Source: Nitrososphaerota archaeon (lineage in GTDB: Archaea > Thermoproteota > Nitrososphaeria > Conexivisphaerales > Conexivisphaeraceae). Taken from it: a DNA stretch of 64,000 nucleotides. Location of the stretch: the NCBI GenBank assembly GCA_015522695.1, contig WALT01000025.1:1-64000 (forward strand). Reading direction: 5' to 3'. Below the pieces are notes generated by a model. That model was not told the DNA's origin and made no database searches. It was given only the letters and a program-made list of their open reading frames with translations. Made by a program: the position numbers and the translations under genes. Shown here one piece after another: positions 52,478 through 61,179 of the stretch; position 1 is the stretch's first letter, and each line of letters opens with the position of its first letter.

Positions 52478-54139
52478 TTGAGAAGCGATACCATTAAGAA
52501 GGGGATCGAAAGGGCTCCTCATCGCTCCCTGTTACGGGCAGCGGGTTTGAAAGATCGGGACTTCACGAGACCATTCGTAGGGATAGCCAACAGCTATTCA
52601 GAGATCGTGCCTGGGCATATACATCTAAGAAAGCTCGTCGAGAGCGTGAAGGCCGGTGTAAGGGAAGCTGGAGGGGTGCCCTTCGAGTTCAACACGATAG
52701 CGATCGATGACGGGATAGCCATGGGCCATCATGGGATGAGGTATTCCCTTCCATCGAGGGAGATAATAGCCGATTCCGTTGAGGCCGTCGTGAACGCGCA
52801 TCAGTTTGACGGCGTGGTCCTATTGACGAACTGTGACAAGATAACCCCTGGGATGTTGATGGCGGCAGCTAGGCTCGATCTACCCACGATAGTCGTCACC
52901 GGTGGTCCCATGGCTGCTGGATTCTGGCATGGCAAAAAGGTTGGTCTGATAGACGTATTCGAGGCGGTCGGTCGATACAAAGCAGGAATGATCGATAAGA
53001 AAGGGCTTGATGGGATAGAAAGGGTAGCGTGTCCAGGGGCTGGCTCCTGTAGCGGACTCTTCACGGCCAACAGTATGGCGATATTGGCGGAGGCTGCTGG
53101 GTTGTCACTCCCCTATACGGCGACGAGCCTGGCACTCAGCGAGGAGAAGGAGGAGATAGCAAGGAAAGCCGGTGGGAGGATAGTTGAGCTCATAAAAAAA
53201 CAGCTCACCTTCACATACTTCTTCAACGAAAAGAGCGTGGAGAACGCCATAGATGTGGACATGGCGCTTGGCGGCTCGACGAATACCCTCTTGCACCTCT
53301 TAGCGATAGCGAATGAGGCTGGAGTTCCACTCACGTTGGATAAGTTCGATGAAGCGAGCAGGAGGATACCCCACATAGCTCCCGTGTACCCGGGAGGACC
53401 GTATATGATGGAGGACCTGCACGAAGCTGGAGGAGTCCCTGCTATCATGAGGGCCATAGCTAGATACCTGAATTTGGATGAACCCACGGTCTCCGGCAAG
53501 CGTATAGGGGAGATAATAGAGGAAGCGATCGTGAGGAATCATGATATCATCAGGGATCCATCCACGCCTGTACATAGAGAGGGAGGTATAGCTGTCCTCA
53601 GGGGGACGCTGGCTCCAAGTGGCGCCGTCGTTAAAACGGCAGCTATACAGAGCGAGAACCTCGTGTTTAGAGGGCCGGCGAGGGTTTTCGACTCGGAAGA
53701 GGAGGCGTATAGGGCCATAATGGAGGGAAGTATAGAAAGGGGAGATGTTGTGATAATAAGATACGAAGGCCCTAAAGGCGGTCCTGGGATGAGGGAGATG
53801 CTCTCCCCGACTTCTGCCATAGTAGGGATGGGGTTGTCGAAGGATGTTGCCCTGATAACGGACGGCAGATTTTCCGGAGGGACGCGTGGACCCTGCATCG
53901 GCCATGTGGCTCCAGAGGCTGCCGTTGGCGGACCCATAGCGTTCGTCAGGGACGGAGATGAGATATCGATCGATATCCCATCGAGAAGACTTGACGTACT
54001 CATATCCGATGGAGAATTGGAGGAAAGGAAGACGGGTTGGAGGAAACCTGAACCGAAGGTAAGGGGCATGTTGTATAGATATGCCATGTTGGTCGGGCAA
54101 GCCGATGAAGGTTGTATTCTACAGGGACGCAAGGGATGA
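52478..54139 (+). CDS. ilvD: Dihydroxy-acid dehydratase
   Basis: A 553-residue Fe-S enzyme that dehydrates the dihydroxy acids of the valine/isoleucine pathway. Cluster cysteines are in [12 protein letters not shown] and [17 protein letters not shown], with the third near the N-terminus in other members replaced here by [15 protein letters not shown] (no Cys), the [2Fe-2S]/[4Fe-4S] type being undecided. [29 protein letters not shown] and [18 protein letters not shown] are typical. Start is TTG 52478. It is divergent from ilvB and followed by cimA after 45 bases. Confidence 0.95.
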   Translation: MRSDTIKKGIERAPHRSLLRAAGLKDRDFTRPFVGIANSYSEIVPGHIHLRKLVESVKAGVREAGGVPFEFNTIAIDDGIAMGHHGMRYSLPSREIIADSVEAVVNAHQFDGVVLLTNCDKITPGMLMAAARLDLPTIVVTGGPMAAGFWHGKKVGLIDVFEAVGRYKAGMIDKKGLDGIERVACPGAGSCSGLFTANSMAILAEAAGLSLPYTATSLALSEEKEEIARKAGGRIVELIKKQLTFTYFFNEKSVENAIDVDMALGGSTNTLLHLLAIANEAGVPLTLDKFDEASRRIPHIAPVYPGGPYMMEDLHEAGGVPAIMRAIARYLNLDEPTVSGKRIGEIIEEAIVRNHDIIRDPSTPVHREGGIAVLRGTLAPSGAVVKTAAIQSENLVFRGPARVFDSEEEAYRAIMEGSIERGDVVIIRYEGPKGGPGMREMLSPTSAIVGMGLSKDVALITDGRFSGGTRGPCIGHVAPEAAVGGPIAFVRDGDEISIDIPSRRLDVLISDGELEERKTGWRKPEPKVRGMLYRYAMLVGQADEGCILQGRKG

Positions 54140-54184
54140 AACGCTAACCTTTATTTCCGCCCTCAGGCCCTATGGGCTGTTCAG

Positions 54185-55780
54185 ATGCTGGATGTCGAGA
54201 TCTTAGACACAACGTTGAGGGATGGGGCCCAAGCGAGCGGCGTCTCATTCACATTACAGGATAAACTGGATATAACGGAAAGGCTTGACGAGCTCGGGAT
54301 ACCGTTCATCGAGGGCGGCTGGCCTTCATCAAACCCTAAGGACCTCGAGTACTTTAGGCGTGTTAGAGATCTCCCCCTGGAGAACGCGGAGATAGTGGTT
54401 TTCGGATCTACACGCCGTAAGGGCATGGGATCTGGGAAAGATCCCAACTTGAACTCGTTGGTGGAGGCGGATGTGAAGACCGCCGTGATCTTCGGCAAAT
54501 CGTGGATCCTGCACACGAGGGACGTCCTGCGTATAACCCCAGAGGATAATCTAGACCTGATAGCTACGTCTATCGAATATCTACGGGAACATGGCATGAG
54601 GGTATTTTTCGACGCTGAACACTACTTCGATGGCTACAAGGATAGCCGGGAATACGCGATCAGCGTGTTGAAGACGGCTATGGATGCAGGGGCTGAGAGG
54701 CTCATCCTGGCCGATACTAATGGAGGGATGCTCGTACATGATGTGCAGGAGATAGTCAGGAAGACCAGGAAGGAGATGGGAGGGATCATCGGGATACATG
54801 CGCATAACGATTCGGGGATGGCCGTGGCGAATACGATAACGGCGGTCGTCGAAGGCGCCGCCCACGTCCAGGGGACGATAAACGGCATAGGTGAAAGATG
54901 TGGGAACGCCGACCTCATCCAGGTGCTCCCAGCCTTACAACTGAAGTTGGGATTGAGGGCTTTAAAGTCCAAGAAGCCCCCTGAGGAACAGTTGAAGGAG
55001 CTGACGGCGCTCTCAAGATACGTCTACAAGTTGCTCAACATGACTGAGAATCCCTATCAACCGTATGTTGGAAGCAGGGCATTCGCACATAAAGGTGGTG
55101 TGCACGTCGACGCCGTGCTGAAGGTATCCAGAGCATATGAGCACATAAACCCGGAGCTCGTCGGCAACAGAAGGAGGTTGTTGGTGAGCGAGCTGGCCGG
55201 TAGAGCGGCCGTGCTTAATCAGGCGCTCAGGCTGGGCTTAAAGCTCGAGAAACAAAGTGAAGCAGTGACGAAGACCTTGGAGGAGGTGAAGAACCTGGAA
55301 GCACAGAGCTATTCCCTAGAGGACTCAGATGCTACCGTTCACCTGATACTGCTGAAGAACATGGGTGTAGAGAATAGATATTTCGACGTCGTCTACTGGA
55401 GCGTCAACGTGACGAGGGAGGAGGAAGGGGGAATAGAATCCGTGGGGGATGTCATAGTCAAGGCCGGCCATCATGTGAGACATGGAAGGGGAAGGGGGGT
55501 GGGACCTGTACATGCGCTCGACAGTGCGCTCAGAAACGTCATGAGCAAGTTGATCCCCGGGCTGGCGAAAATAACCTTGGTCAACTATAAGGTGAGCGTC
55601 GTCGATAGCGTGGAGGGCACAGCATCGAAGGTTCGTGTCTACATCGAGTTCTCGGACGGTGAAAACAAGTGGTCCACGACGTCGCTGTCGCGTAACATCC
55701 TTGAAGCAAGTATAAACGCCCTTGTAGATGGGTACAACTACAGACTCCTGATGGGTCGCCTGGACAGAAAACTATACTAG
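54185..55780 (+). CDS. cimA: (R)-citramalate synthase
   Basis: A 531-residue member of the isopropylmalate synthase family. ILDTTLRDGAQASGVSFTLQDKL and FIEGGWPSSNPKDLEYFRRV mark the CimA branch, with FFDAEHYFDGYKDS and IGIHAHNDSGMAVANTITAVVEGA. The C-terminal domain from about residue 400 resembles the LeuA regulatory domain. It would condense pyruvate with acetyl-CoA, opening the threonine-independent route to isoleucine. A TATA-like CCTTTATTT precedes it by about 35 bases. LeuCD would be needed and are not in this window. Confidence 0.88.
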   Translation: MLDVEILDTTLRDGAQASGVSFTLQDKLDITERLDELGIPFIEGGWPSSNPKDLEYFRRVRDLPLENAEIVVFGSTRRKGMGSGKDPNLNSLVEADVKTAVIFGKSWILHTRDVLRITPEDNLDLIATSIEYLREHGMRVFFDAEHYFDGYKDSREYAISVLKTAMDAGAERLILADTNGGMLVHDVQEIVRKTRKEMGGIIGIHAHNDSGMAVANTITAVVEGAAHVQGTINGIGERCGNADLIQVLPALQLKLGLRALKSKKPPEEQLKELTALSRYVYKLLNMTENPYQPYVGSRAFAHKGGVHVDAVLKVSRAYEHINPELVGNRRRLLVSELAGRAAVLNQALRLGLKLEKQSEAVTKTLEEVKNLEAQSYSLEDSDATVHLILLKNMGVENRYFDVVYWSVNVTREEEGGIESVGDVIVKAGHHVRHGRGRGVGPVHALDSALRNVMSKLIPGLAKITLVNYKVSVVDSVEGTASKVRVYIEFSDGENKWSTTSLSRNILEASINALVDGYNYRLLMGRLDRKLY

Positions 55781-55809
55781 TAGCTCTAGCACAACTAGAC
55801 TAGAAAGCA

Positions 55810-56388
55810 TTGCCGAGGACGCTTGAGGATGTCTGCAGACGGTTGAGCGACGAGCACTGCCTATTGAGCGTCTATACGTTATTGAAGATATTCTCCTCGG
55901 GAGGTATCGGTAGGAAAAAGCTCGCGGAGACCCTTGGGGTGGGGGAGGCAACAGCTAGGACGGTCCTGATGAAGTTGAAGGTGGACGGTTTAGTGAGGTC
56001 CGATAGGAGCGGCACGATCCTGACCATGAGAGGAAGGGAGGCAGCTGAAGGTATAGCGGCCAGCGTATTTCCAGCACAGGTGATACTGGACGAGGTCTAT
56101 GGCAGGTATACGATCGGTTTTATCGTTAGAGGGGCGACATCGAAGCTCGGGACGGGCATCAAGGAGAGGGATGAAGCGATCAGAGGAGGGGCAGATGGAG
56201 CTCTGATACTCCTATACACGGATGGAAGGACGGTATTCCCGGGTTTACGGGAGGAGTATAGAGGTATACGGAATATACTACCACAGCCCAAGGAGGGAGA
56301 TTGTCTGATCATAGCATGGGCTTCAAGCCTCCGTGGAGCGCTGTTGGGCGCCCTCCGTTCGAGTTTCTCCTTGGCCTGCGGCGAGTGA
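55810..56388 (+). CDS. HTH plus DUF4443-domain protein
   Basis: A 192-residue protein. The winged helix (about 20-78) reads LKIFSSGGIGRKKLAETLGVG, EATARTVLMKLKVDGLVRSD. The remaining 110 residues (YTIGFIVRGATSKLGTGIKERDEAIRGGADGALIL) match the archaeal DUF4443 domain, proposed to bind a ligand. Probably a transcription regulator; its place behind cimA makes amino-acid control plausible, without proof. Start is TTG 55810. Several CTAG tetranucleotides lie in the 30 bases before it. Confidence 0.75.
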   Translation: MPRTLEDVCRRLSDEHCLLSVYTLLKIFSSGGIGRKKLAETLGVGEATARTVLMKLKVDGLVRSDRSGTILTMRGREAAEGIAASVFPAQVILDEVYGRYTIGFIVRGATSKLGTGIKERDEAIRGGADGALILLYTDGRTVFPGLREEYRGIRNILPQPKEGDCLIIAWASSLRGALLGALRSSFSLACGE

Positions 56389-56389
56389 C

Positions 56390-56413
56390 CCACCTCACAG
56401 TTAAGCGAGGTGG
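56390..56413. other. 7-bp perfect hairpin after the DUF4443 gene
   Basis: CCACCTC (56390-56396) and GAGGTGG (56407-56413) enclose a ten-base loop, starting two bases after the stop codon. There is no T-run after it. It may stabilise the 3' end of the ilvD-cimA transcript. Confidence 0.4.
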
Positions 56414-56594
56414 ACATGTATCGTCTGCAGGAGGATGGTTTCTGAGCGGATAGACGTCGGTGACCGCCTGCAAACCCCGAGCGGGCCTTTACAGTTGTCC
56501 CTGAAAGCTGCCATGGGCCTCTGATGATTGAGTGAAGGAAGGAGGGAATATCAGCGGGATCCCATAACGGTTATAGGCTCCCTGAGGACGAGTC

Positions 56595-57041
56595 ATGCGC
56601 GTTCCCTTGTCCGGTGAAAACCCCAGGAGAAGGAGAAAGAATAGACTATCAGTCGAGAAGGGAAAGGAATTGGAGGATTTCGTCGAGAGGATGGCGATGG
56701 AGAGCGGATGGCGCGTGGAGAAGAGGAAAAGATATGGCGATAGGATATTGGACCTAGTTATATCCAAGGGAGGTACGATCTTCATCGTGCAATGTAAGAA
56801 TACGAGCAAGGCAACCCCATCCGATGTATCACAGACCAGGAAGGATTATGAGTCCTTCATAGAATGGTTGCTCGAGGAAAAGCTCGGATATAGGGTCGTG
56901 CCTGTGCTTGTAAGTCGATCCTTCAGTGAGAAGGCGAAGAACAGGGCTAGGAACTATGGGGTGCTATTTTACGAAATGGATGAAGTTAACGGCTTATTCG
57001 GTAGAAGGTGGGTTAAACGGGCTTCTCCTCGCCGCCGGTGA
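56595..57041 (+). CDS. PD-(D/E)XK nuclease-fold protein
   Basis: A 148-residue protein with a basic N-terminus (RRRRKNRLSVEKG) and a restriction-endonuclease-like core: ELEDFVERMAMESGWRVEKRKRYGDRILDLVI supplies the Asp, and TIFIVQCKNTS the (E/Q)xK motif with Gln in the acidic position. Similar folds are found in Hjc, Mrr and archaeal DUF nucleases. DNA or RNA cleavage is possible but not certain. It overlaps the convergent GPN GTPase by 29 bases. Confidence 0.65.
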   Translation: MRVPLSGENPRRRRKNRLSVEKGKELEDFVERMAMESGWRVEKRKRYGDRILDLVISKGGTIFIVQCKNTSKATPSDVSQTRKDYESFIEWLLEEKLGYRVVPVLVSRSFSEKAKNRARNYGVLFYEMDEVNGLFGRRWVKRASPRRR

Positions 57042-57771
57042 GCACGTTGGACATCGCGGATGAGAGCGTTACGAATCCAGCCCTGGTCTTGGCGGATATC
57101 GGTATAGGATGCTCGAGCAACTTCCTACTTCTCATGAACCTGAAAAGTCCAGAATACATCAGGTAGTTCTCGCCATCTAAAAACTTCGTGAGGGTTTTCT
57201 CCAGTAGAGATGGTTTAGAGGACCAACCTAGGATCTTCTGTACATCGCTTTCTATGAGGTCGGATTTGTTGAGAAGAGGGATGAAGGGAAGCCTGAACTT
57301 GAGCCTGACGGAGGATGCCAAAAGGCTCACCGACAGGAAGTTTATCGGATCGGAAACCAGCCATCCATCGAAGATGAACAGGATCGCCTTTTCTGTTCCG
57401 GGAAAATGATCAGCGATATACGCTCCGCTCGGCCTGTAGACGAACAGCTCCATTTGACCCGGTGTATCGATGATGATGTAGTCTGGAGAATATTCCTCTA
57501 TCTCCTTCACAATGCTCGCTAGCCTCGTCGCCAGCAGGTCCACCGCAAGAACCAGCGCTCCATTGGGACCGAGTTGATACCTCTCCATCAAATCGTATAC
57601 GTTGATCACAGTTCTGACGTCGACGTCTGGATCGTAAGGGAGATCGCCGACCCCAGGATCCATATTAACGGCTATAGCGTTCCACCCGTTTCCCAAGAGC
57701 CATTCCTTCAGGGCACCGGTCAAAAGGCTCTTACCTGATCCTGCAGTTCCCAGGATGAAAACGGCGTTCAT
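57013..57771 (-). CDS. GPN-loop GTPase
   Basis: A 252-residue dimeric GTPase of the GPN family, whose eukaryotic members help assemble RNA polymerase II. G1 is GTAGSGKS (8-15), the DPGVGDLPYDPDVDVR switch and QLGPNGALVLAVDLLA with the diagnostic Gly-Pro-Asn follow, then IIDTPGQMELF (G3) and LNKSDLI (G4). It is followed upstream by a zinc-ribbon gene on the same strand (20 bases). Confidence 0.92.
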   Translation of the reverse strand: MNAVFILGTAGSGKSLLTGALKEWLLGNGWNAIAVNMDPGVGDLPYDPDVDVRTVINVYDLMERYQLGPNGALVLAVDLLATRLASIVKEIEEYSPDYIIIDTPGQMELFVYRPSGAYIADHFPGTEKAILFIFDGWLVSDPINFLSVSLLASSVRLKFRLPFIPLLNKSDLIESDVQKILGWSSKPSLLEKTLTKFLDGENYLMYSGLFRFMRSRKLLEHPIPISAKTRAGFVTLSSAMSNVLTGGEEKPV

Positions 57772-57790
57772 GGTAAATGCAAGCCGTGCC

Positions 57791-58003
57791 CTATTTCTTC
57801 TTGCTGGAGGTCCACCACTCTAAATACTCGGAATATCTAGCCTTCCTTTCATCCCTTCCCTTCATCGATCCCCTCTTCTTGGCACGAAGTACATAGAGCT
57901 GTTCTTTGCTAACGTACAATCCACATGATGTACAAGTATAATGTCTAGTCTGAGGATCATAAACGAGGCGGCCGCCGCACTCAGGGCACGTAAGATCGGG
58001 CAT
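57791..58003 (-). CDS. Small TFIIB-type zinc-ribbon protein
   Basis: A 70-residue protein from ATG 58003 (MPDLTCPECGGRL). CPECG and CTSCG, 17 residues apart, form a zinc ribbon like that of TFB, and the remainder is basic (LRAKKRGSMKGRDERKARY). The longer frame from 58051 adds a hydrophobic stretch that is probably untranslated. It is located between the GPN GTPase and a divergent gene; a nucleic-acid-binding role is likely. Confidence 0.75.
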   Translation of the reverse strand: MPDLTCPECGGRLVYDPQTRHYTCTSCGLYVSKEQLYVLRAKKRGSMKGRDERKARYSEYLEWWTSSKKK

Positions 58004-58060
58004 CCATATCAGCCCAATACAAGGGAGTAATAAATACTTAGCCTTCATCAATAGGGGAGT

Positions 58061-58840
58061 GTGCGGGACCTCGTCATAGTGTACGGATCGACCGTCAGCA
58101 TGTTGGCAGGTAAGCTTGCAGAAGTCCTACGTGCTAGGCTCTATAAGGCCGATCGGTTGCGTGATGTACGGCGGGAGATCGAGGGGATGGAAGTCCTTGT
58201 CCTTTACTCCTTGATAGAGCCGCTCAGGGAGCACTTGACCACGTTGGCCGAGGCCGCGGTCGTGGCAGCATCCAGTTCTAAGAGGATGGTATTCGCAATA
58301 CCGTACATAGCGGCCGGCAGAAGGGATGCACGTTTTCGGCTGGTTGCCGCGACGCTGGATTCCTTGGAGGCTGATCATCTGATAATGGTCGATCCCATCG
58401 TACACGGGCTGACAGACTTCAGGACCCCCGTTGTAGGCCTCTCAGCGTATCCAGCCATAGCACGATGGTTCAGGAAGTCGTCGAGACGGATGCGTGAACT
58501 TGCGGTCATCGTGACGCCGCGTCTATCCAATAGAGGCGAAGCATATGCGGAGCTCTTAAACGCAGAGCTTCTGGTCCTAGGGGAAAGCGACTTGAAGGAC
58601 GGGATTGAGCGGGCCAAAGGGCGCGGTTATACCGTGGTGTTGTTGTGGGATCAAGCCAGATCATGTGAGGAGTTAGACGAGCTTGGGTCGTTTGGCGCCG
58701 ACTACATGGCGCTGCCTCACGTGGCGTGTCAGCGAAAGATAGGTGGGAAGACGAGGATAATAGGATCCGACACCATAGATAACCCCTATGCTAGGGTCAC
58801 GGTGGCCGATATACTTGGCAATACCATTATAGCGGTTTAA
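58061..58840 (+). CDS. PRPP-synthetase-like protein without the usual catalytic motifs
   Basis: A 259-residue protein built like ribose-phosphate pyrophosphokinase: LVIVYGSTVSMLAGKLAEVL at the N-terminus, VFAIPYIAAGRRDARFR where the family has the YARQDR ATP loop, then IMVDPIVHGLTDFRTPVVGLSAYPAIA where the family has the DLHS motif and PVDNL. Key residues are altered and the PRPP loop (DDIIDTG-like) reads ARVTVADILG. It may be a regulatory paralog, as PRPP synthetase-associated proteins are. Start is GTG 58061; the tRNA methyltransferase gene follows after nine bases. Confidence 0.6.
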   Translation: MRDLVIVYGSTVSMLAGKLAEVLRARLYKADRLRDVRREIEGMEVLVLYSLIEPLREHLTTLAEAAVVAASSSKRMVFAIPYIAAGRRDARFRLVAATLDSLEADHLIMVDPIVHGLTDFRTPVVGLSAYPAIARWFRKSSRRMRELAVIVTPRLSNRGEAYAELLNAELLVLGESDLKDGIERAKGRGYTVVLLWDQARSCEELDELGSFGADYMALPHVACQRKIGGKTRIIGSDTIDNPYARVTVADILGNTIIAV

Positions 58841-58849
58841 CGTTCTAGC

Positions 58850-59851
58850 GTGATCATGCTCCTTTGGCTGAAACTCAGCGGTGATGCGCCACGAATAGGG
58901 CTCTCGGAGGCTAGAGCATTGTGTGAGGCACGTTCAAACGCATCCTCGACGGTTGAATATGATCCACCTGTAGCGATCATCGAGTGCGGCAACTCGCCTC
59001 CAGACCTGACGATATTGGGCGGCTTCATTAAGGAATCCGGTAGGTTATTATGGCGTGGACCCCTTGGCTCGCTCCATAGATGGAGGACGATGGCCATCGA
59101 GAAGGCTTTGGAGGTCGGGAGGGAAACTATCAAGGTCGACGCTGAAGGGTTCGGCTATGAGGTGAACATCGAGATGATGCGGGAATTGGGGGAGATCGCT
59201 GCGAGGATGGGATTCGATATCGACGTGAAGGAGCCGGATCTTCTACTGAAGGTGTACAGACATGGCGAGATGATCTATCTAGCACTGGGCAGACCTCCAC
59301 CGAAAAACAAGTGGGCCTCCAGAGATCTAAGCCTGAGGCCGTTTAAGCACCCGGCGATGCTTAAGCCTAAACTCGCTCGAGCGCTGGTGAACCTCTCTAG
59401 GCCCAGAAAATCTTGCAGACTTCTCGATCCCTTCTCCGGTACAGGGAGCATACTCATCGAGGCATCAGCAGTAGGTTGTACACCGATAGGGGTGGAGATA
59501 AAACATGCCCTGCCACGAGGATCCCTACAGAACTTGAGATGGGCTCATGTGGCGGGTGATGTGATAAGAGGGGATGCGAGGCAAATCCCCCTTAGAAGGA
59601 TCGACTCGATAGCCACCGACATGCCATATGGGCGGATGAGCGGCGTGGTCGGCGAGAGCACCGATTCTTCGCTCAATAGGCTTGTCGAGGAGATGCCCGA
59701 CATCTTGACGGACGGGTACGCTGCCATCATGGTCAGGGAAAGGACCGTGGAACATGAGTGCGATGAAGCCAAGATAGTGGAGAAGCACTATTACAGGGAG
59801 CACGATGCGCTCACTAGGAAGATATTGGTCTATCGGGTGAGAGAGAACTGA
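58850..59851 (+). CDS. tRNA (guanine-10 N2) dimethyltransferase
   Basis: A 333-residue Trm11/Trm-G10 homolog. The N-terminal THUMP-containing part ends near residue 150 (YLALGRPPPKNKWASRDLSLRPFKHPAMLKP), then the methyltransferase with LLDPFSGTGSILIEASAVG and the catalytic DMPYGR (the family's DPPYG). It dimethylates G10 of tRNA. Its stop TGA is embedded in CTGA, where the last three bases before A may be the CTG start of rnz. An in-gene GGTGA 7 bases earlier would be the rnz ribosome-binding site. Confidence 0.9.
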   Translation: MIMLLWLKLSGDAPRIGLSEARALCEARSNASSTVEYDPPVAIIECGNSPPDLTILGGFIKESGRLLWRGPLGSLHRWRTMAIEKALEVGRETIKVDAEGFGYEVNIEMMRELGEIAARMGFDIDVKEPDLLLKVYRHGEMIYLALGRPPPKNKWASRDLSLRPFKHPAMLKPKLARALVNLSRPRKSCRLLDPFSGTGSILIEASAVGCTPIGVEIKHALPRGSLQNLRWAHVAGDVIRGDARQIPLRRIDSIATDMPYGRMSGVVGESTDSSLNRLVEEMPDILTDGYAAIMVRERTVEHECDEAKIVEKHYYREHDALTRKILVYRVREN

Positions 59852-60801
59852 CCGGAGTTTTAGCTGAGATACTGTTTCTGGGGACGGCCTCTGCCTCCCC
59901 AGCCCGGGATCGGAGGCTACCAGCGCTGATAGTTCGCTTGGACGATTCGTTCTTTCTATTCGATTGCGGAGAAGGCACACAGTATAGCCTGTTTAAATTG
60001 CAGCCCAAGATAGTCAATAAGAGGCTATGCTTGGCCGTCTCCCACATGCATGGAGATCACGTTCTCGGCATCCCGGGCCTGCTCCTAAGCTTGGGGCTCT
60101 CCAGCAGGACTCGCGAGCTCATGGTGCTTGGTCCACGAGGTATAAGGGGATTCGTGAGGGATGTGCTCAGGTACATAGGGGCGATGACCCCCTATGCCAT
60201 CCTCTTCCACGAGGTGAGGGACGGATCTGAAGGTGAGTTTTGTGGCGTGAAGGTGAGGGTCGCCCTGGGCAGACATACGGCTACCAATTACGCATATAGG
60301 CTAGATGGTAGGGAGAAGCCAGGAAGATTTCATCCCGAGAGGGCGATGGCGCTCGGCGTGCCAAGAGGTCCACTTTGGAAAAGGCTCCAGAATGGATTCC
60401 CAGTGACGGTCGATGACAAGATCGTCGAACCTAAGGAAGTAGTCGAACCGTCGACCAGGGGAGCTAGTATAGGATATTCTGGAGATACGAGGCCGAGCAG
60501 GAAGCTCGTCGATCTATTCAGGAACGTCGATGTGCTGATCTCCGAGGCGACATACCTCGATGAAGATAGGGGAAGGGCACTGGAGAACCTCCACTCCACA
60601 GCATCGGAGGCAGCCCGACTAGCTGCTGAAGCGGGTGCCAGACATTTGATATTAACACATTTCAGCAGCAGGTATAAGGATCCACTCGTCCTCCTCGAGG
60701 AAGCTAGGAGGATCTTCCCCAGGGTATACCTGGCGAGGGAAGGTAGAAGGTTCCTGCTAACTCCTGAAGATCTCCTTTCTAGGGACGAGCCATTCTATTA
60801 G
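59848..60801 (+). CDS. rnz: RNase Z (tRNA 3' endonuclease), apparent CTG start
   Basis: RNase Z trims the 3' trailer of tRNA precursors. The zinc motif HMHGDH (His66, His68, Asp70, His71 counting from CTG), FDCGEGTQYSLFKL, SIGYSGDTRPS and LTHFSSRY are diagnostic. The first conventional start (TTG 59938) would delete the first strand, yet upstream codons clearly encode it: LAEILFLGTASAS and LPALIVRL. That stretch has no ATG, GTG or TTG back to a TAG. CTG at 59848 overlaps the upstream TGA (CTGA) behind GGTGA with a seven-base spacer, giving 317 residues. Confidence 0.85.
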   Translation: MTGVLAEILFLGTASASPARDRRLPALIVRLDDSFFLFDCGEGTQYSLFKLQPKIVNKRLCLAVSHMHGDHVLGIPGLLLSLGLSSRTRELMVLGPRGIRGFVRDVLRYIGAMTPYAILFHEVRDGSEGEFCGVKVRVALGRHTATNYAYRLDGREKPGRFHPERAMALGVPRGPLWKRLQNGFPVTVDDKIVEPKEVVEPSTRGASIGYSGDTRPSRKLVDLFRNVDVLISEATYLDEDRGRALENLHSTASEAARLAAEAGARHLILTHFSSRYKDPLVLLEEARRIFPRVYLAREGRRFLLTPEDLLSRDEPFY

Positions 60802-61179
60802 CCCATTGATGTCGTTGGACTCCAGCTCGAGTCTTATCGGGCCAAGGGGTGATTCCTCTTCGGTTTCGGCGAATACCATGAGACCGATATAGGCAGCCTG
60901 CCTGTTGATGTAAACATAAGAACGGTTATCCCGCCTGGCCCTCAGGAGGAGCCTCCTCAGTACAGCCATAGTCCTCCTCGACCTTATCTGTTCATACACC
61001 ACCGCTAGAGCATCGAGGCCCTCAGCCTGCGCCCAGACATATCCGCCCTCCACGATCACATCGTCGGAGTACCTCTCGCCCAATATGTTCACCAGTGCCT
61101 TGACGAGCTTAGCTGGGTCCTCGCTAGGGTTGAGCTTAGCCTCTAGCTTTACCCGCACCTGAAGGGGCTTTTTCTTCAA
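60757..61179 (-). CDS. UPF0201 / COG1325 family protein (predicted exosome-linked RNA-binding)
   Basis: A 140-residue protein: LQVRVKLEAKLNPSEDPAKL and ILGERYSDDVIVEGG open the family, with DNRSYVYINRQAAYIGLMVF and LGPIRLELES at the end. COG1325 members have been suggested to work with the archaeal exosome. It overlaps the kinase-like gene upstream by 44 bases, and fused versions of these two families occur in other archaea. Its 3' end overlaps convergent rnz. Confidence 0.85.
   Translation of the reverse strand: MKKKPLQVRVKLEAKLNPSEDPAKLVKALVNILGERYSDDVIVEGGYVWAQAEGLDALAVVYEQIRSRRTMAVLRRLLLRARRDNRSYVYINRQAAYIGLMVFAETEEESPLGPIRLELESNDINGLIEWLVPRKEIFRS

Noticed and set aside
55775-55805. Several CTAG tetranucleotides before the DUF4443 gene
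   Set aside because: Unusual for this composition, but they make no consistent palindrome or spacing; not enough for an operator call.
56389-56594. Possible small RNA between the DUF4443 gene and the PD-(D/E)XK gene
   Set aside because: Apart from the 7-bp hairpin there is no box pattern or extended structure I can support.
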